Assembly (NCBI RefSeq): GCF_020991275.1
Contig: NZ_JAJLQY010000012.1
Location: forward strand, 124,001-188,000
Reading direction: 5' to 3'
DNA length: 64,000 bases
From: Actinocorallia sp. API 0066
GTDB taxonomy: Bacteria > Actinomycetota > Actinomycetes > Streptosporangiales > Streptosporangiaceae
Shown here: positions 8,375-18,254 of the stretch, one piece after another
Numbering within the stretch: position 1 is the first letter of the stretch
Layout: each line of letters starts with the position of its first letter
Translations under genes and position numbers: made by a program
Notes under the pieces: generated by a model
Told to the model about the DNA's origin: nothing
The model's database searches: none
The model's input: only the letters and a program-made list of their open reading frames with translations

Positions 8375-9823
8375 GTGGAACCGAACCTCATCCCCGTCCC
8401 GCGCGCGGTCGTGCCCCGCCCCGGCGTGCTCACGCTCGGCCGGGACACCGCGCTGACCGCCCCCGACGGGCACGCCGCCGCCTTCCTGCGCGCCCTGCTC
8501 CGGCGCGCCACCGGCTTCCCCCTCGCCCCCGCGACACCCGCCTCCACCACGGTGGTGGAGCTGCGCCTGGACGGGCCCGCCTCGCTCGGCCGGGAGGGGT
8601 ACCTCCTCGACGTCACCGAATCCGGCGTCGTCCTTACGGGCCACACGGACGAGGGGCTCTTCCGGGGCGCGCAGACGCTCCGGCAACTGCTGCCCCCGGA
8701 GATCGAGTCCCCGGCGCCCGTCGAAGCCGCCTGGACGCTGCCGCACGGCACCGTCGAGGACGCGCCCCGGTACGCCTGGCGCGGCGTGATGCTCGACGTC
8801 GCCCGGCACTTCTTCGACGTCTCGGCGGTCAAGAGGTTCATCGACAGGGTGGTCCCCTACAAGTTCAACGTGCTGCACCTGCACCTGAGCGACGACCAGG
8901 GCTGGCGGCTGGCCATCGACGGCTACCCACGGCTCACCTCCCACGGGGCCGCCACCGCCGTCGGCGGACCGCCCGGAGGGTTCTTCACGCAGGAGGACTT
9001 CAAGGAGATCGTCGAGTACGCCGCCGCGCGGTACCTGACGGTCGTCCCGGAGATCGACGTCCCCGGACACACCCAGGCCGCGATGGCCAGCTACCCGCAC
9101 CTGTCGACGCAGGAGGCGCCCGAGCTGTACGAGGGCGTCGAAGTCGGGTTCAGCGAACTGGCCATCCACCGGGACGCCACCTACGCGTTCCTTGACGAGG
9201 TCTTCGGGCAGGTCGCCGCCCTGACGCCGGGCGCCTACCTCCACCTGGGCGGGGACGAGGCGCTGTCCACCACGGCCGAGGACTACGCCACGTTCATGTC
9301 ACGGACCCTTCCGCTCGTCGGGAAGCACGGCAAGACCGTCGTCGCGTGGCAGGAGGCCGCCTCCGCGCCCGAGCTGCCCCCCGGCGTCCACCTGCAGTAC
9401 TGGAGGCCGACGACAGAGGAGGTGCCCGAGGCGCTGCACAAGGCGGTCGGGGAGGGCGCCAAGCTCATCATGTCCCCGGCCGACCGCGCCTACCTGGACC
9501 AGAAGTACAGCGAGGACGCGCCGCTCGGGCTCGTCTGGGCCGGGACGGTAGGCGTCCGGCAGTCCTACGAGTGGGACCCCGAGGCGCTCGTGCCCGGCGC
9601 GGAGGTCGTCGGCGTCGAGGCGCCGCTGTGGAGCGAGACCCTGCGCACCCCCGACGACCTCGACCACATGCTCCTCCCGAGGCTGCCCGGCCTCGCCGAC
9701 GTCGCCTGGTCGGCCGCGCCGCGCGACTGGCCCGCGCACGCGCGCCGCCTGCGCGCCCACACGGCCCGCTGGGACGCCGCGGGCATCACCGCCTACCACC
9801 GCTCCCCGGAACTCGCCGAATAG
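8375..9823 (+). CDS. Beta-N-acetylhexosaminidase, glycoside hydrolase family 20
   Basis: Encodes 482 aa. It cleaves terminal N-acetylglucosamine or N-acetylgalactosamine from chitin- or wall-derived oligosaccharides. A GH20b-like N-terminal domain (about 1-130) precedes the TIM barrel. The substrate-assisted catalytic pair is Asp294-Glu295 in HLGGDEA, and other GH20 blocks are visible (HLHLSDDQGWR, EIDVPGHTQAA). No signal peptide or lipobox is present, so the enzyme is probably cytosolic. The start is the GTG at 8375, likely leaderless. A hairpin terminator follows. Confidence 0.92.
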   Translation: MEPNLIPVPRAVVPRPGVLTLGRDTALTAPDGHAAAFLRALLRRATGFPLAPATPASTTVVELRLDGPASLGREGYLLDVTESGVVLTGHTDEGLFRGAQTLRQLLPPEIESPAPVEAAWTLPHGTVEDAPRYAWRGVMLDVARHFFDVSAVKRFIDRVVPYKFNVLHLHLSDDQGWRLAIDGYPRLTSHGAATAVGGPPGGFFTQEDFKEIVEYAAARYLTVVPEIDVPGHTQAAMASYPHLSTQEAPELYEGVEVGFSELAIHRDATYAFLDEVFGQVAALTPGAYLHLGGDEALSTTAEDYATFMSRTLPLVGKHGKTVVAWQEAASAPELPPGVHLQYWRPTTEEVPEALHKAVGEGAKLIMSPADRAYLDQKYSEDAPLGLVWAGTVGVRQSYEWDPEALVPGAEVVGVEAPLWSETLRTPDDLDHMLLPRLPGLADVAWSAAPRDWPAHARRLRAHTARWDAAGITAYHRSPELAE

Positions 9824-9868
9824 CCGCTCAGCGGGCGGCTGGACCGCTCCCGCCGCCCCGGGCGGACA

Positions 9869-9917
9869 GGGAAACGCCGGAGGCGGGCCACATTGCTCGT
9901 CTCCGGCGGTGTTTCCC
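9869..9917. terminator. Hairpin terminator after the GH20 gene
   Basis: GGGAAACGCCGGAG pairs with CTCCGGCGG...GTTTCCC (three-base bulge) around an 18-nt loop, followed by CTC. It sits between convergent genes. Confidence 0.6.
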
Positions 9918-10156
9918 CTCTTCACTCGCCCTCAGCGGCACTTCCGATAGGGGCGTTTCACTGCCCTTCTCGTCTTCCGCTGTGGCGGATCCTTGGCGTT
10001 CCGGTTTCTGTTCGCCTCCTTGCGGTGACGTCCTTCGCTCCGATCCGCCTTCGGATACCTTCAGTCTAGGAAGCCGTGGGGCTCACGGGGGTCAGCGCGA
10101 GGTCCGGAATCGGGTGATTCTCCACGGTGTCGCGCCAGCGGTCGGCCAAACCCCGG
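9918..10156. other. Intergenic remainder with no gene seen
   Basis: This is the downstream region of two convergent genes. No ORF with typical codon bias, RNA gene or repeat is evident. Base composition is slightly lower in GC than the flanking genes. Confidence 0.4.
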
Positions 10157-11311
10157 TCAGGGCAGCGCCTCGGTGAGCCGCGCGACGTGCCGGAACCCGG
10201 CCTCCCCGACCTGGTACAGGTGGACGCCGGGCCCGAGGCGCTCACCCTCCCCGTCGAACCTGAACGTCCCGGTGAGGCCGGACGTCCGCGCCGCCCCGAT
10301 CCAGTCGTTGATCACACCGGGCGTCGTCCGGTCCTCCGCCGTCGCCTCCAGGAACAGCGTGACCGCGTCGTAGGCTTCCACCGCGTACGGCTGTCGCGGA
10401 GCCTCCCGGTACGTCGCGCGGAAGGATTCGACGAACCTCTGCGTGGCCGGGGAGGTCGCGCCCTCCGGGTCCACCAGGCACGCGCAGACGGCCCACACCC
10501 TCGCGTCGCCCGTGAACCCCGGCCACAGCAGCCCGTCGTCCCCGACGACGGGCGCTTTCACCCCGGCCGCGCGCAGCGCCCGCACCAGCGGACCCGCGTC
10601 CTCCGCCCGCCCGGCGACGACCACGGCGTCCGCCTTGAACCCCTTGACGTCCTCGGCGATCGCACTGAACTCGGTGGTGAAGCCCCGTGGGTAGCTCCAC
10701 GTCCGCACGTCCGCCGCGCCGGCCCGCGCCAGGCCGCGCCGCGCCCACTCGGCCCGGCGCAGCGGCACAGGCGACTGGTCGTGCAGGACGGCCACCTTGC
10801 GCGCCCTCAGCTCGCCCGTGACGTGGCGGGCCGCTTCCGTCCAGGTCAGCTCGTCGTCGGCGACGATCCGGTGCCAGTACCGCCACCCACGGTCCCGCAG
10901 CTTCGCGTCCGTCGTGTCGTAGGCCACCATCGGCACCCCCGCGTCCTCGAACACCTGGACGACCGGCGCGACGTCCAGCACCCCGGCGGGCCCCACGATC
11001 CCGTACACCCCGTCGGCCACCGCCCGCTCCGCCAGCGCCCGCAGCCCCGCCGCGCTCGTCGTCGCATACGACCGCAACTCCACCCGCACCCGCGGCCCCG
11101 CCGCGTTGTGCCGCTCGACGGCCAACTCCACCGCCGCCCCCGCCTCCGTCCCCACCCCGCCGAACTGCCCGATCACCACATCCCGATAGAACGGCGCCGG
11201 AATATACGGATCCTCGTCCCCACCCCCCGAACACATCACGATCAACAACAAACAAGCCCCCAGAACCCCGCCGAGCCACCACAACCCCTTGCCCGCCTGC
11301 ACCTGCCCCAT
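10157..11311 (-). CDS. Extracytoplasmic substrate-binding protein, branched-chain amino acid/amide type
   Basis: Encodes 384 aa of the Peripla_BP_6 (LivJ-like) fold: VIGQFGGVGTEAGAAVELAVERHNAAGPRVRVELRSY is the typical N-terminal lobe, and VYGIVGPAGVLDVAPVVQVFEDAGVPMVAYD the ligand-cleft region. The N-terminus has a hydrophobic segment ending LLIVMC followed by SGGG. This could be a non-canonical lipobox (Met at -1 is unusual) or a simple membrane anchor. ATG 11311 has GGGAGGGAAG upstream. No permease or ATPase genes are adjacent, so it may work with a distant transporter or serve as a sensor. Confidence 0.8.
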   Translation of the reverse strand: MGQVQAGKGLWWLGGVLGACLLLIVMCSGGGDEDPYIPAPFYRDVVIGQFGGVGTEAGAAVELAVERHNAAGPRVRVELRSYATTSAAGLRALAERAVADGVYGIVGPAGVLDVAPVVQVFEDAGVPMVAYDTTDAKLRDRGWRYWHRIVADDELTWTEAARHVTGELRARKVAVLHDQSPVPLRRAEWARRGLARAGAADVRTWSYPRGFTTEFSAIAEDVKGFKADAVVVAGRAEDAGPLVRALRAAGVKAPVVGDDGLLWPGFTGDARVWAVCACLVDPEGATSPATQRFVESFRATYREAPRQPYAVEAYDAVTLFLEATAEDRTTPGVINDWIGAARTSGLTGTFRFDGEGERLGPGVHLYQVGEAGFRHVARLTEALP

Positions 11312-11499
11312 CCGCTTCCCTCCCACTGCCTACCCGCCACCTTTCCGCCCCCTACGACGCCTCCACCCACCCCCAGGTTCCGCCCGAACTGCCACGACCC
11401 GGCCTGTGCGTGTCGTGAGATGTCGGGCGTCCTCGTGTTCATGCGGCGGTCATGGCCGGTTGGTTGAGGTTGACGTCAAGTTCGACTTAGCATCGGGGC

Positions 11500-12432
11500 A
11501 TGAGCGGACAGAGTGGACTGGTCGGGGAGTGGGCGGGGCTGGCCTCGCGGCGGGTGGCGGCCAACGGGGTCGAGCTGAAGGTCGTGGAGCACGGGGAGGG
11601 GCCGCTTGTGGTGTTGTGCCATGGGTTTCCCGAGCTGGGGTTCTCGTGGCGGCATCAGGTGTTCGCGCTGGCGGAGGCCGGGTATCGCACGGTGACGCCG
11701 GATCTGCGCGGATACGGGGGGAGTTCTCGGCCTGAAGAAGTGGACGCGTACGACGTGCTCACCCTCGCCGGGGACATGGTCGGGCTCCTGGACGCCCTCG
11801 GAGCCGACGACGCCGTGTTCGTCGGCCACGACTGGGGTGCTTCCGTCGTCTGGAACACCGCGCTGGAGCACCCCGACCGTGTGCGCGCGGTAGCGGGCCT
11901 CAGCGTGCCCCTCACACCGCGCCCGCCCGCGCCGCCGATAGACATCCTGCGCAGGCGGCTGGGCGACGACTTCTACATGGTCTGGTTCCAGGAGCCGGGC
12001 GTCGCCGACGCCGTCCTCAACGCCGACGTCCGGCGCACCCTCCTGTCGGACGACGCCAACGCCGCCCAGTGGACCAAGCGCTCCGACGAGCCCCCGGCCC
12101 CGCGGCCCTTCCTCAGCGAGGAGGAGTTCGCGGTGTTCGCCGAAGCCTTCACCGAGACGGGCTTCACCGGCGGCCTCAACTACTACCGGAACATGGACCG
12201 GAACTGGGCGCGCACCGAGCACCACGTCGGCCGGACCGTCGACTGCCCGTCCCTGTTCCTGACGGGCTCCGAGGACCTCGTCGCGGGCTTCATGAAGACC
12301 GAGAAGCTCAGGGCCGTCCTGACCGACCTGCGCGCCCACGTCGTCCTTGAGGGCGCGGGCCACTGGGTCCAGCAGGAGCGTCCGGCCGAGGTGAACGGGG
12401 CCCTCCTCAGCTTCCTCGCCGGGCTCGGCTGA
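11500..12432 (+). CDS. Epoxide hydrolase-like alpha/beta hydrolase
   Basis: Encodes 310 aa. The oxyanion-hole motif HGFP is at residues 41-44, the nucleophile is Asp111 in GHDWGA, and the catalytic His lies in GAGHW near the C-terminus. A cap-domain Tyr pair (YYRNMDRNW) is where epoxide hydrolases hold the epoxide oxygen. Asp rather than Ser as nucleophile favours an EphA/EphB-type epoxide hydrolase. Haloalkane dehalogenase is less likely because of the Tyr residues. It is followed 9 bp later by a TetR gene, which probably regulates it. Confidence 0.85.
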   Translation: MSGQSGLVGEWAGLASRRVAANGVELKVVEHGEGPLVVLCHGFPELGFSWRHQVFALAEAGYRTVTPDLRGYGGSSRPEEVDAYDVLTLAGDMVGLLDALGADDAVFVGHDWGASVVWNTALEHPDRVRAVAGLSVPLTPRPPAPPIDILRRRLGDDFYMVWFQEPGVADAVLNADVRRTLLSDDANAAQWTKRSDEPPAPRPFLSEEEFAVFAEAFTETGFTGGLNYYRNMDRNWARTEHHVGRTVDCPSLFLTGSEDLVAGFMKTEKLRAVLTDLRAHVVLEGAGHWVQQERPAEVNGALLSFLAGLG

Positions 12433-12441
12433 GGGGGCCGG

Positions 12442-13074
12442 ATGTCCGAAGCCGTCCCGTCCCGGCGCGTCACCCCGAGGTCGGCCCGGGGCGTCCGTAC
12501 CAGGAGCGCCCTGGTGGCGGCCGCCCGCGTGGTCTTCGAGCGCGACGGCTACCTCGACGCCCGGATGAGTGACATCGCCAAGGAGGCGGGTGTGGCGGCG
12601 GGCTCCGTCTACACCTACTTCGACGGCAAGGAGGAGGTCTTCCAGGCGGTCGCCGACGAGGTGAAGGAGGAGATGCTCCATCCGCGCCTGCGCGCCCGCA
12701 CCGGCCTCACCGACCCCGTCGCGCTGATCGACCTGGCCAACCGCGAGTACCTGCTCTCCTACGCGAAGAACGCACGGCTGATGGCACTGTTCGAGCAGGT
12801 CGCCCAGATAGACGAGACGTTCAGGGCGCACCGCGCCGAACGCGCCCAGGCGTTCGCCCAGCGCAACGCCGCCCTCATCGCCGACCTCCAGGCGCGGGGC
12901 CTGGCCGACCCGTCCCTCGATCCCTTCCTGACGGCCCAGGCCCTGTCCGGCATGGTCAGCCGCATGGCCTACACGGCTTTTGTCCTCCAACCCCCCGTCC
13001 CGTTCGACCACCTGGCCGCCACCCTCACCCGCCTCTGGACCAACGCCCTCAACCTGCGTCCGCCCGGAGCCTAG
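12442..13074 (+). CDS. TetR/AcrR family regulator, probably of the epoxide hydrolase operon
   Basis: Encodes 210 aa with an N-terminal HTH (about residues 12-60: ALVAAARVVFERDGYLDARM, then IAKEAGVAAGSVYTYFDGKEE). It starts 9 bp after the hydrolase stop codon with GAGGGGG upstream, so the two form an operon. Control of its own operon in response to a hydrophobic ligand is inferred. The SARP gene begins 10 bp after its stop codon. Confidence 0.88.
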   Translation: MSEAVPSRRVTPRSARGVRTRSALVAAARVVFERDGYLDARMSDIAKEAGVAAGSVYTYFDGKEEVFQAVADEVKEEMLHPRLRARTGLTDPVALIDLANREYLLSYAKNARLMALFEQVAQIDETFRAHRAERAQAFAQRNAALIADLQARGLADPSLDPFLTAQALSGMVSRMAYTAFVLQPPVPFDHLAATLTRLWTNALNLRPPGA

Positions 13075-13077
13075 ACT
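13072..13077 (+). promoter_or_regulatory. Putative -10 element (TAGACT) for a leaderless SARP transcript
   Basis: TAGACT overlaps the TetR stop codon and ends 7 nt before the ATG at 13085, with no ribosome-binding site between. An internal leaderless promoter is inferred. Confidence 0.4.
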
Positions 13078-13084
13078 TGGGCCC

Positions 13085-16000
13085 ATGCCCATCGACCTGA
13101 GCCTGCTCGACGGTGTGCGGTGGCGGGGACAGGCGGTCGTGGGGGAGCGGGCGCAGGCGCTGCTCGCGGCCCTGGCGCTGGCGCGCCGCACGGTGAGCGC
13201 GGACCGGCTCGTCGCCGAGGTGTGGGGGGAGGACGAGCCCGCCAACCCGGCCAAGGCGCTGCAGGTCCTCGTGTCCAGGACCAGGGCGGTCGTGGGCGCG
13301 GCGGCGCTGACGACCGACGGGGGCGGCTACCGGCTTGAGGTGCCGCCCGAGCGGATCGATGCCGGGCTCCTGCACGGCCTCGCCGACAGGGCGCGGACGT
13401 TGCTTACGGAGGATCCGGCGGCCGCCGTCACGACGGCTCAGGAGGCGCTCGCGCTGGGCGCCGCGGCCCTGCCCGCCGAGGGCGGCGGCCCGCTCGCCGC
13501 ACTGCGCGCACGGGCGGAACGCGACATCGCGTCCGCGCGGGTGGTGCTCGCCCGCGCCCGCAGCCGCGGCGGCGACCACGGCCCGGCGCTGCCCGAACTC
13601 GAGGAGGCCGCCCGCGTCCACCCCGACGACGAGGGCCTGCTCGCCGACCTCCTGCACAGCGAGGCGGCGGTGCGCGGCACCGGCGCCGCCCTGGACCGCT
13701 TCGAACGGCACCGATCCGGCCTGCGCGACCGGATCGGCGCCGACGTCGGCCCCGAGCTGCGGCGCGTCCACCGGGAGCTGCTCGCCCTCGACAGCCCCGT
13801 CCGGGCCGGCGTCCGGTTCGACGCGACACCGCTGCTCGGCCGCGACGACGACCTCCGCCGGGTCACCGCGCTGCTCGCGACGGCTCGCGTCGTCTCACTC
13901 CTCGGGCCGGGCGGGCTCGGCAAGACCCGGCTCGCGCACGCCGTCGCCCGCGAGGCCAGACAGCCCGTGGTCCACTTTGTGGAGCTGGTCGGTGTGACGG
14001 CGCCCGAGGACCTCGTCGGCGAGGTCGGCTCGGCGCTCGGCGTCCGCGACTCGGTCACCGGCCGCCGCACCCTCACCCCCCGGCAGCGCGCCGACGTCCG
14101 CGCCCGGATCGCCCAGCAGCTCGACACCGCGCCTGCCCTGCTCGTCCTGGACAACTGCGAGCACCTGGTGGCCGCCGTCGCCGAGCTCGTCGCCTACCTC
14201 GCTGCCACGACGCGCGAGCTGCGCGTCCTCACCACGACCCGCGCGCCGCTCGCGATCGCCGCCGAACGCGTCTACCCGCTGCCGCAGCTGGGCACCGGCG
14301 ACGCCGTCGCGCTGTTCCGGGACCGCGCGACGGCCGCCCGGCCCGGCCTCAGCCTCCCCGACGCGGACGTGCGCGCCGTCGTCGACCGCCTCGACGGCCT
14401 TCCCCTCGCGATAGAACTCGCCGCAGCCAAGGTGAGAGTGATGTCACCGGCGGAGATCGCCCGCCGCCTCGACGACAGGTTCGCGCTGCTGCGCGGCGGC
14501 GACCGCAGCGCCCCGTCCCGGCACCAGACGCTCCTCGCGGTCATCGACTGGTCGTGGAGCCTGCTCGGCGAAAGACAACGCCGCGCCCTACGCCGCCTCT
14601 CCGCCTTCCCCGACGGCTTCACCCTGGACGCCGCCGAAGAGGTGCTCGGCCGTGACGTCCTGGACGACGTCGCCGAACTCGTCGCCCAATCCCTGCTCAG
14701 CGTGGTGGAGACGGCGGACGGCGTCCGGTACCGGATGCTGGAGACCGTCCGCGAGTTCGGCAGGATGCGGCTGGAGACCGCGGGGGAGACGGCCGAGGCG
14801 CGGGCCGCGGTGCGCGCGTGGGCCGTCGCCTACGCCGGACGGCAGGGCGGCCGCCTCTACTCACCCGACCAGATCGACGCGATGGACCGGCTCCGCGCCG
14901 AGGAGACCAACCTCGCCGACCTCCTCCGCGACGCCCTCGCCGACGCCCAGCCGGGAGCGCCCATCCCCGGGCCCGAAGCCGTCGCCGTCCTGTTCTCCGC
15001 GCTGGGCGGCTACTGGACGATCTGCGGCGACCACCAGCGCAGCATCCTCCTCACCCCCGCCATCGCCGTCGCGCTCTCCGACTGGACCCCTCCGCCCCGG
15101 TACCTCGACCGGGCCCGGGTGGCGCTGGCCATCGCGTTGATCAACACGGTCATCCTCTCGTCGGAGGAGGCGGGGACGCTGGCACGGCTGCTCTCCGATC
15201 TGGGCGCGGACTCGCCCGATCCGGCGATCCGGGCGATGGTCACCGCGCTGCTCACCTCCGTCGCCGACCCCGAACACGGGCTGCAGAAGCTCGCCGCCGA
15301 CCCCGACCCCCGCGTCCGCGGCATCGCCCTGCACTGGCTCAGCCACGACCGCGAGAACGCAGGCGACCCCGAGGCGGCGATCGCCGCCGCGCGGCAGGCC
15401 CTCGACCTCGCCGACGACGAGGGCGGGCCCTGGCGCAGGGCCGTCCTGCACACCCAGCTCGCCGGCCTCCACGCGCACCTGGGCGACTCCGTGGCGGCCG
15501 CCGGGTACGCGGCCGAGGCGCTGCCGGTCCTGGAGCGGCTCGGCGCGATCGACGACGCCCTCCAGATCCGCTCCGTGCTCGCCACCGCGGCGCTCGCCGA
15601 GGGCCGTCGCGACGAGGCGGCGCGGATGATCGACGAGCTGGAGGCGCTCGCGTCCAGGGGCAGCCATGACGACGTGCTGCCGGTCGCCGCGAGCCGCGCC
15701 CAGCTCGCGCTCGCCGACGGCGACGTCGCCGAGGGGCTCCGGCTGCACCGCGCGGCCGCCGAGGCGCTCGGCAGGCTGCGCCTGCCCGGCGCGCCCGACG
15801 GCCTCACCCCGTGGGCGGTCGTCGGCGAGGGCATCGCGCTCGCCGCGTTCGCGCAGTACGGCGAGGGCGACGACGGCGCCGACCTGTTCGCCTCGCTGCG
15901 CGCCAAACTCCCGGCCATGATCGACCCGGACCAGGCGTTCCGCGACTACCCGGTCGCCGGAACCGTCTTCGCCGGATTCGGGCTCTGGGGCCTGCTCAAG

Positions 16001-16216
16001 GGCACGCTGCCCGTCGAGGACGCGGTAAGGCTCCTCGTGCTGGCCGACAGGTTCGCTTACAACCGCTTCAGCCCGACGATGAAGTGGTCCGTGCTTACGG
16101 GGCACGCGGAACGCGTCGCTCCCGGCGTCATCGCGCGCGTCCAGGCCGAGTACGGGGAACGGCGCGGCCCCGACCTGTTGGCCGAGGCGCGCGCCGTGCT
16201 GCAACGGGTGTTCTGA
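13085..16216 (+). CDS. SARP/AfsR-type regulator with BTAD and NB-ARC-like ATPase domains
   Basis: Encodes 1043 aa. The N-terminal winged helix (about residues 1-90, VSADRLVAEVWGEDEPANPAKALQVLVSR split across the motif) and BTAD helical domain (about 95-240) define the SARP family. An STAND-type ATPase follows with P-loop GPGGLGKT near residue 275, a Walker B-like LLVLDNCEH, and GLPLAIELAA. The C-terminal 400 residues form TPR-like helices. Such proteins activate secondary-metabolite or stress genes after sensing a ligand or nucleotide. Its stop lies 1 bp from the convergent ABC permease gene. The target genes are unknown. Confidence 0.88.
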   Translation: MPIDLSLLDGVRWRGQAVVGERAQALLAALALARRTVSADRLVAEVWGEDEPANPAKALQVLVSRTRAVVGAAALTTDGGGYRLEVPPERIDAGLLHGLADRARTLLTEDPAAAVTTAQEALALGAAALPAEGGGPLAALRARAERDIASARVVLARARSRGGDHGPALPELEEAARVHPDDEGLLADLLHSEAAVRGTGAALDRFERHRSGLRDRIGADVGPELRRVHRELLALDSPVRAGVRFDATPLLGRDDDLRRVTALLATARVVSLLGPGGLGKTRLAHAVAREARQPVVHFVELVGVTAPEDLVGEVGSALGVRDSVTGRRTLTPRQRADVRARIAQQLDTAPALLVLDNCEHLVAAVAELVAYLAATTRELRVLTTTRAPLAIAAERVYPLPQLGTGDAVALFRDRATAARPGLSLPDADVRAVVDRLDGLPLAIELAAAKVRVMSPAEIARRLDDRFALLRGGDRSAPSRHQTLLAVIDWSWSLLGERQRRALRRLSAFPDGFTLDAAEEVLGRDVLDDVAELVAQSLLSVVETADGVRYRMLETVREFGRMRLETAGETAEARAAVRAWAVAYAGRQGGRLYSPDQIDAMDRLRAEETNLADLLRDALADAQPGAPIPGPEAVAVLFSALGGYWTICGDHQRSILLTPAIAVALSDWTPPPRYLDRARVALAIALINTVILSSEEAGTLARLLSDLGADSPDPAIRAMVTALLTSVADPEHGLQKLAADPDPRVRGIALHWLSHDRENAGDPEAAIAAARQALDLADDEGGPWRRAVLHTQLAGLHAHLGDSVAAAGYAAEALPVLERLGAIDDALQIRSVLATAALAEGRRDEAARMIDELEALASRGSHDDVLPVAASRAQLALADGDVAEGLRLHRAAAEALGRLRLPGAPDGLTPWAVVGEGIALAAFAQYGEGDDGADLFASLRAKLPAMIDPDQAFRDYPVAGTVFAGFGLWGLLKGTLPVEDAVRLLVLADRFAYNRFSPTMKWSVLTGHAERVAPGVIARVQAEYGERRGPDLLAEARAVLQRVF

Positions 16217-16217
16217 C

Positions 16218-17051
16218 CTACATCTTGCGCGAGTACGACCGGACCGCGAGCGGAGCGAACACCGCCACCACCACGGCGCAGCCGAGAACCGCCCAGCCGA
16301 CCTCCGCCGTCACCGCGCCGTCGTTGAACAGGTCGCGCACCGCCGAGACGACGTGCGACACCGGGTTGACCTTCACGAACGCCTGGAGCCAGCCCGGCAG
16401 CGTCTCGGCCGGGACGAACGCGTTGGACAGGAACGTCAGCGGGAACATGATCATCATCGAGATGCCCTGGACGCTCTGCGCCGACCGCGCCATCGTGCCC
16501 AGCCACGTGAAGATCCACGCCAGCGACCAGCCCGCGGCGATGGTGAGCGCGACGCCCGCGACGCAGCCGAGCACCCCGCCGCCCGGCCGGTAGCCGATGA
16601 GCAGGCCGGTCGCGAGCGTCAGCACCGAGGCGATGCCGTAGCGGATCAGGTCCGCCATCATCGGCCCTGCGAGCGGCGCGATGCGGGCGATAGGCAGCGA
16701 CTTGAAGCGGTCGAAGACGCCCTTGTCCATGTCCTCACGCAGCTGCACGCCCGTCGCCATACAGACCGTCAGCGCCGTCTGGGCGAGAATGCCGGGAATG
16801 AGCACGGGCAGGTAGTCCGCGACGCTGCCGGAGATCGCGCCGCCGAAGATGAACGCGAACATCGCGGTGAACAGCAGCGGCTGGATCAGGACGTCGAAGA
16901 ACTGCTCGGGCTTACGGCGCATCTTCTTCAGCGCCCGCCACGCCATCGCAAGGATCTGCACCCAGGTCTCCTGGAGGGAGACGCGGGACCTGGTGGTCGT
17001 GATAGCCGGGCCGTCGGCCACGTAAGGGGTCTTGATCATGGTGGTGCTCAT
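16218..17051 (-). CDS. ABC-2 type export permease, DrrB-like
   Basis: Encodes 277 aa with about six transmembrane segments of the ABC-2 membrane fold. The segment FDRFKSLPIARIAPLAGPMMADLIRY and the late WLQAFVKVNPVSHVVSAVRDL are typical of DrrB/NodJ-family permeases that export drugs or lipids. The ATG overlaps the stop codon of the upstream ATPase gene by 4 bp (ATGA), so the two are translationally coupled. The exported compound cannot be predicted. The gene is convergent with the SARP gene. Confidence 0.9.
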   Translation of the reverse strand: MSTTMIKTPYVADGPAITTTRSRVSLQETWVQILAMAWRALKKMRRKPEQFFDVLIQPLLFTAMFAFIFGGAISGSVADYLPVLIPGILAQTALTVCMATGVQLREDMDKGVFDRFKSLPIARIAPLAGPMMADLIRYGIASVLTLATGLLIGYRPGGGVLGCVAGVALTIAAGWSLAWIFTWLGTMARSAQSVQGISMMIMFPLTFLSNAFVPAETLPGWLQAFVKVNPVSHVVSAVRDLFNDGAVTAEVGWAVLGCAVVVAVFAPLAVRSYSRKM

Positions 17052-18016
17052 CGGGCCGCCTCCTTCACTGCCTCGTCGTCGGCGCCGTGGCCGGTCAGCG
17101 CCAGGAAGACCTCGTCCAGCGTCGGCTTGGCGACGCTCACCGAGGAGATGCCGAGGCCCGCCTCACGCAGGCCGATCAGGACGTCGGCCGCCCGGTCGGG
17201 GTCGGGGAGCGGGACGTTGACGCGTCCTGATTCCGGGGTCAGTACCGGCTCCTCGCCTAGGAGGCGACGGACTATGGCTATCGCGAGGGCGTTGTCTGAT
17301 CCGTCCGTGAGCTGGAACTGGAGGGTGGAGTCGCCGACCTGGGTTTTGAGGGCGTCGGGGGTGTCTTCGGCTACCTTGCGGCCTTTGTCGATGACGGCGA
17401 CGCGATCTGCCAGTTGGTCGGCTTCGTCCAGGTATTGGGTGGTGAGGAGGATGGTGGAGCCGTCCGTGACGAGTTCGCGGATCGTGTCCCACATCTGGCC
17501 CCTCGTCCTCGGGTCGAGGCCGGTCGTGGGCTCGTCCAGGAAGATCAGGGGCGGGCGGGTGATGAGGCTGGACGCCAGGTCCAGGCGCCTCCGCATGCCG
17601 CCGGAGAACTGGGAAAGGGGACGGTCCGCCGCCTCCTGTAGGCCGAACCTTTCCAGGAGGTCCTCGGCTGTGCCCTTCGCCCTGCGGCTCGCCAGACCCT
17701 GGAGCCGCGCGAACAGCCAGAGGTTCTCTCTTGCCGTCAGATCCTCGTCGACGGACGCGTACTGGCCCGTCACGCCGACGAGCTGCCGGATCCGATGCGG
17801 CTCCCGTCGCACATCGACCCCGAAGATCTCCGCCCTTCCGCCGTCGATGGGCAGGAGGGTGGCGAGCATCTTGAGCGTCGTCGTCTTCCCCGCGCCGTTC
17901 GGGCCCAGCACCCCGAAGATCTCGCCCCGCCGCACCTCAAGATCCACCCCGTCGACGGCCCTGACCCCGTCGAACTCCTTCACGAGCCCTTCGGCCCACA
18001 CGGCCCTTTCAGCCAC
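17048..18016 (-). CDS. ABC transporter ATP-binding protein, DrrA-like
   Basis: Encodes 322 aa. Walker A GPNGAGKTT, the signature SGGMRRRLD, Walker B LIFLDEPTTGLD and a switch His replaced by Gln-rich TTQYLDEAD (as in DrrA) are all visible. The C-terminal 80 residues are the DUF4162-like extension of DrrA-type ATPases. GTG 18016 is chosen because AAGGAGGCCA precedes it at 18021-18030; a longer frame to 18088 lacks support. It forms a two-gene daunorubicin-resistance-type exporter with the overlapping permease. Confidence 0.92.
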   Translation of the reverse strand: MAERAVWAEGLVKEFDGVRAVDGVDLEVRRGEIFGVLGPNGAGKTTTLKMLATLLPIDGGRAEIFGVDVRREPHRIRQLVGVTGQYASVDEDLTARENLWLFARLQGLASRRAKGTAEDLLERFGLQEAADRPLSQFSGGMRRRLDLASSLITRPPLIFLDEPTTGLDPRTRGQMWDTIRELVTDGSTILLTTQYLDEADQLADRVAVIDKGRKVAEDTPDALKTQVGDSTLQFQLTDGSDNALAIAIVRRLLGEEPVLTPESGRVNVPLPDPDRAADVLIGLREAGLGISSVSVAKPTLDEVFLALTGHGADDEAVKEAAR

Positions 18017-18254
18017 GTTCTGGCCTCCTTCTCGGTCGTCAGGCCCTTCCTGACGCCTTGGGAAGAGTGTTGACCCGTTCGCTTTCACGCCCCCTACGTC
18101 CCGGTTTCACCTCTCCTTCGGTGGCCGGTGGCGGCCTCGTCGGTTTCTCCCCACGTCAGGCGGATAAGTGATCTTGGTCATGGTGTTGCCATAAAGACGG
18201 TTACGTCTATCTGGGCTAGGGTCCGGGCTGCGATCTTCACAGACGAGGAGCCTC